Source of the DNA: Actinomycetes bacterium
GTDB taxonomy: Bacteria; Actinomycetota; Actinomycetes; Actinomycetales; Cellulomonadaceae
Length of the DNA: 7,295 bases
Reading direction: 5' to 3'
NCBI GenBank assembly: GCA_023426865.1
Contig: JAEZBT010000121.1
Coordinates: 1 to 7,295, forward strand
The position numbers and the translations under genes were made by a program. Position 1 is the first letter of the stretch. Each line of letters begins with the position of its first letter. The notes under the pieces are model-generated. The model had not been told where the DNA came from, did not search any database, and saw nothing but the letters and a program-made list of their open reading frames with translations. Shown here one piece after another: positions 6,155 through 7,295 of the stretch.

Positions 6155-7051
6155 TCAGCACCGCACGCCGGACCTGTCGTAGACGTCAACGGCGAACCTC
6201 ACGAGGGCCTTCGCGACCTCGTCGGCGTGCGTCTCGAGCAGGAAGTGACCACCGTCGAAGATGTGCGCCTCGAGCGCGTCCAGCGCCCGGTGGTACGCCA
6301 GCACCTCGGCGATGTCGAAGAACGCGTCGTGCCGGCCCCAGAGCACCAGGCACGGGGGCTGGTGCGCGCGGTGGTACGCCGCGATGTCGTCGAACCGCGC
6401 GACGTGCGTGCGGTAGTCGACGAACAGCCGGAACTGCGCCTCCAGGTTGCCCGGCCGCGAGAGCCGGTCCCAGTCCAGGTGCCAGGACTCGCGCGGCTGG
6501 AGCTCCGCGACCTCCGGCGGCAGCCCGCTCAGGTACTGGTCCCGGGTTCCCTCGAATGTCAGCCACTCGGGCAGCGCGGCCCGGTTCTCGGCGGTCGGCG
6601 ACTCCCAGAAGCGGCGGGCAGCGCCCCACGCCTCGTTCAGGCCCGCCTCGTGCGCGTTGCCGTTCTGCACCACCAGACCCAGCACCCGCTCCGGATGCCG
6701 CAGGGCCATGAGGTAGCCGACCGGCGTCCCGAAGTCGGTCACGTAGAGGACGTACCGCTCGACGCCGAGGCCCTCGACGAGCGCCTCGATCGCCCGGGAG
6801 AGCCGCTCGAAGGTGTACTCGAACTCCTCGGGCGGTGGGGCGTCCGAGAAGCCGAACCCGGGCAGGTCCGGGGCGACCGCGTAGACGCGCTCCCCCAGCA
6901 CCGGCAGCACGGCCCGGAAGGAGTAGGACGAGCTGGGGAATCCGTGCAGGAGGACGACCGCCGTCGTCGACGGCACGCCCGCCTCCCGGTAGTGCACGCG
7001 CACGCCCTCGACGTCCCGGTCCCGGTGCCTCGTCCTGGCTGCGTGTCGCAC
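6155..7051 (-). CDS. Alpha/beta hydrolase, epoxide hydrolase/haloalkane dehalogenase-like
   Basis: This is a 298-residue soluble hydrolase. VVLLHGFPSSSYSFR (32-46) contains the HGFP oxyanion motif and PDLPGFGFSDAP (61-72) is the usual strand-turn after it. The nucleophile elbow is VTDFGTPVG (104-112), with Asp106 in place of the Ser of esterases. VLWGRHDAFF (236-245) supplies the acid Asp242, and FDGGHFLLETH (265-275) the catalytic His269. An Asp nucleophile is typical of epoxide hydrolases and haloalkane dehalogenases. The halide-binding Trp that usually follows the nucleophile is Phe107 here, so epoxide-hydrolase-like chemistry is the better guess, but many relatives are uncharacterised. 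The cap domain is about 130-225. The frame is open to 7264, but GTG at 7051 is chosen because GAGGGGG (7064-7058) precedes it by six bases and homologues begin just before the first strand. It ends 58 bp from the convergent ATP-grasp stop. Confidence 0.9.
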   Translation of the reverse strand: MRHAARTRHRDRDVEGVRVHYREAGVPSTTAVVLLHGFPSSSYSFRAVLPVLGERVYAVAPDLPGFGFSDAPPPEEFEYTFERLSRAIEALVEGLGVERYVLYVTDFGTPVGYLMALRHPERVLGLVVQNGNAHEAGLNEAWGAARRFWESPTAENRAALPEWLTFEGTRDQYLSGLPPEVAELQPRESWHLDWDRLSRPGNLEAQFRLFVDYRTHVARFDDIAAYHRAHQPPCLVLWGRHDAFFDIAEVLAYHRALDALEAHIFDGGHFLLETHADEVAKALVRFAVDVYDRSGVRC

Positions 7052-7057
7052 GGGTCG

Positions 7058-7064
7058 CCCCCTC
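7058..7064 (-). promoter_or_regulatory. Ribosome binding site deciding the hydrolase start
   Basis: The minus strand reads GAGGGGG with a six-base spacer to GTG at 7051. It supports this start over the much longer open frame, whose extra N-terminal residues do not resemble a protein domain. Confidence 0.65.
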
Positions 7065-7175
7065 GGCGGATGCGCTGAGAAAACCTCTGCCGGCTGCGAC
7101 GCCTGGGCCCCGATGATGGTCGCCCTGCATCGCATCACCGAGACGAGAGCACCACGGCACAGCACCTGCCGCAAA

Positions 7176-7256
7176 CCCTCGGCCGTCGGCGTCGACGTCG
7201 GCTGCGGCATGGACGCCGTGCACGAGCTGCGCCAGATCGTCAACGTCAAGGGCGAT
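7176..7256 (+). pseudogene. rtcB: Remnant of RNA-splicing ligase gene rtcB with internal deletion
   Basis: The plus strand encodes PSAVGVDVGCGM, the hallmark RtcB motif whose Asp and Cys bind the catalytic metal. It runs in frame straight into DAVHELRQIVNVKGD, which resembles the extreme C-terminus of RtcB (Escherichia coli ends with TLRQVVCVKG). In a normal RtcB of about 400 residues these parts are over 300 residues apart. Residues upstream of PSA (frame open from an ATG pair at 7113-7118) do not resemble the RtcB N-terminus. RtcB joins 2',3'-cyclic phosphate or 3'-phosphate RNA ends to 5'-OH ends; this fragment lacks most of the active site and cannot do so. It is either a genomic remnant left by deletion or a mis-joined contig end, since suspicious poly-G follows directly. 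Recognition of the two motifs is fairly secure; the cause is not. Confidence 0.6.
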
Positions 7257-7269
7257 CGACCCACGGTGT

Positions 7270-7295
7270 GGGGGGGGGGGGGGGGGCCGGGGGGG
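7270..7295. other. Poly-G tract at the window end, probable sequencing/assembly artefact
   Basis: Seventeen consecutive G (7270-7286), then CC, then seven more G, make up the last 26 bases. Such tails arise when two-colour Illumina chemistry calls dark cycles as G, and they often survive at contig ends. I regard this as not genuine genome sequence. Confidence 0.75.

Noticed and set aside
4990..6189. N-terminal extension of the VOC protein (minus frame open to 6189, with a GTG at 5154)
   Set aside because: The ATG at 4989 has a well-spaced AGGGGG site and gives a normal-length VOC domain; the extension runs antisense through the ATP-grasp gene and shows no domain. The 5154-4990 part has a few coding-like residues, but not enough to support a start there.
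7052..7264. Longer N-terminus for the alpha/beta hydrolase
   Set aside because: The residues upstream of 7051 resemble no domain, run opposite the rtcB remnant, and the GTG at 7051 has a good ribosome binding site.
1..7295. CRISPR arrays, tRNA/rRNA genes, insertion sequences, riboswitches, toxin-antitoxin or phage genes
   Set aside because: Reading both strands I found no regularly spaced repeats, cloverleaf-like sequence, transposase motifs or terminal inverted repeats to support any of these.

Overview
This is a very GC-rich window (strong G/C bias at third codon positions, frequent GTG starts) that looks like a chromosomal piece from an Actinomycetota genome. The gene content (DUF222/13E12 nuclease, trehalase-type GH15, DUF2200), the TCGAAC-N4-GTTCGA LexA operator and the TANNNT-type leaderless promoter all fit. 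A Micrococcales/Cellulomonas-like source is a reasonable guess, but the sequence does not prove it. It is mostly ordinary single-copy housekeeping and stress genes; I see no phage, transposase, CRISPR array, tRNA or rRNA.

Layout: positions 1-164 (-) hold the first 54 codons of a DUF222/HNH-type gene that runs off the window edge. It is preceded by a perfect LexA (SOS) box and a -10 placed for leaderless transcription. Positions 363-2009 (-) encode a Kef-type CPA2 cation:proton antiporter with a cytoplasmic TrkA-N domain. Positions 2182-4068 (-) encode a complete GH15 trehalase/glucoamylase-like enzyme with a 7-3-7 inverted repeat over its promoter. Diverging from it, 4258-4611 (+) encodes a DUF2200 protein whose stop abuts the stop of a convergent VOC/glyoxalase-fold gene (4989-4612, -). 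Positions 5155-6096 (+) encode a RimK/glutathione-synthetase-like ATP-grasp enzyme. A 23-bp tandem duplication starts one base before its stop codon. Positions 7051-6155 (-) encode an alpha/beta hydrolase with an Asp nucleophile. The right end carries a scrambled remnant of the RNA ligase gene rtcB and then poly-G that is probably a sequencing or assembly artefact.

The genes do not form one pathway. The three minus-strand genes at the left are separated by gaps of about 170-200 bp and probably have their own promoters. The most informative points are the DNA-damage operator fused to a leaderless promoter ahead of the DUF222 gene, the operator-like palindrome ahead of the GH15 gene, and the rtcB remnant that joins the active-site motif directly to the C-terminal tail. 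I do not see a convincing new multi-gene system.
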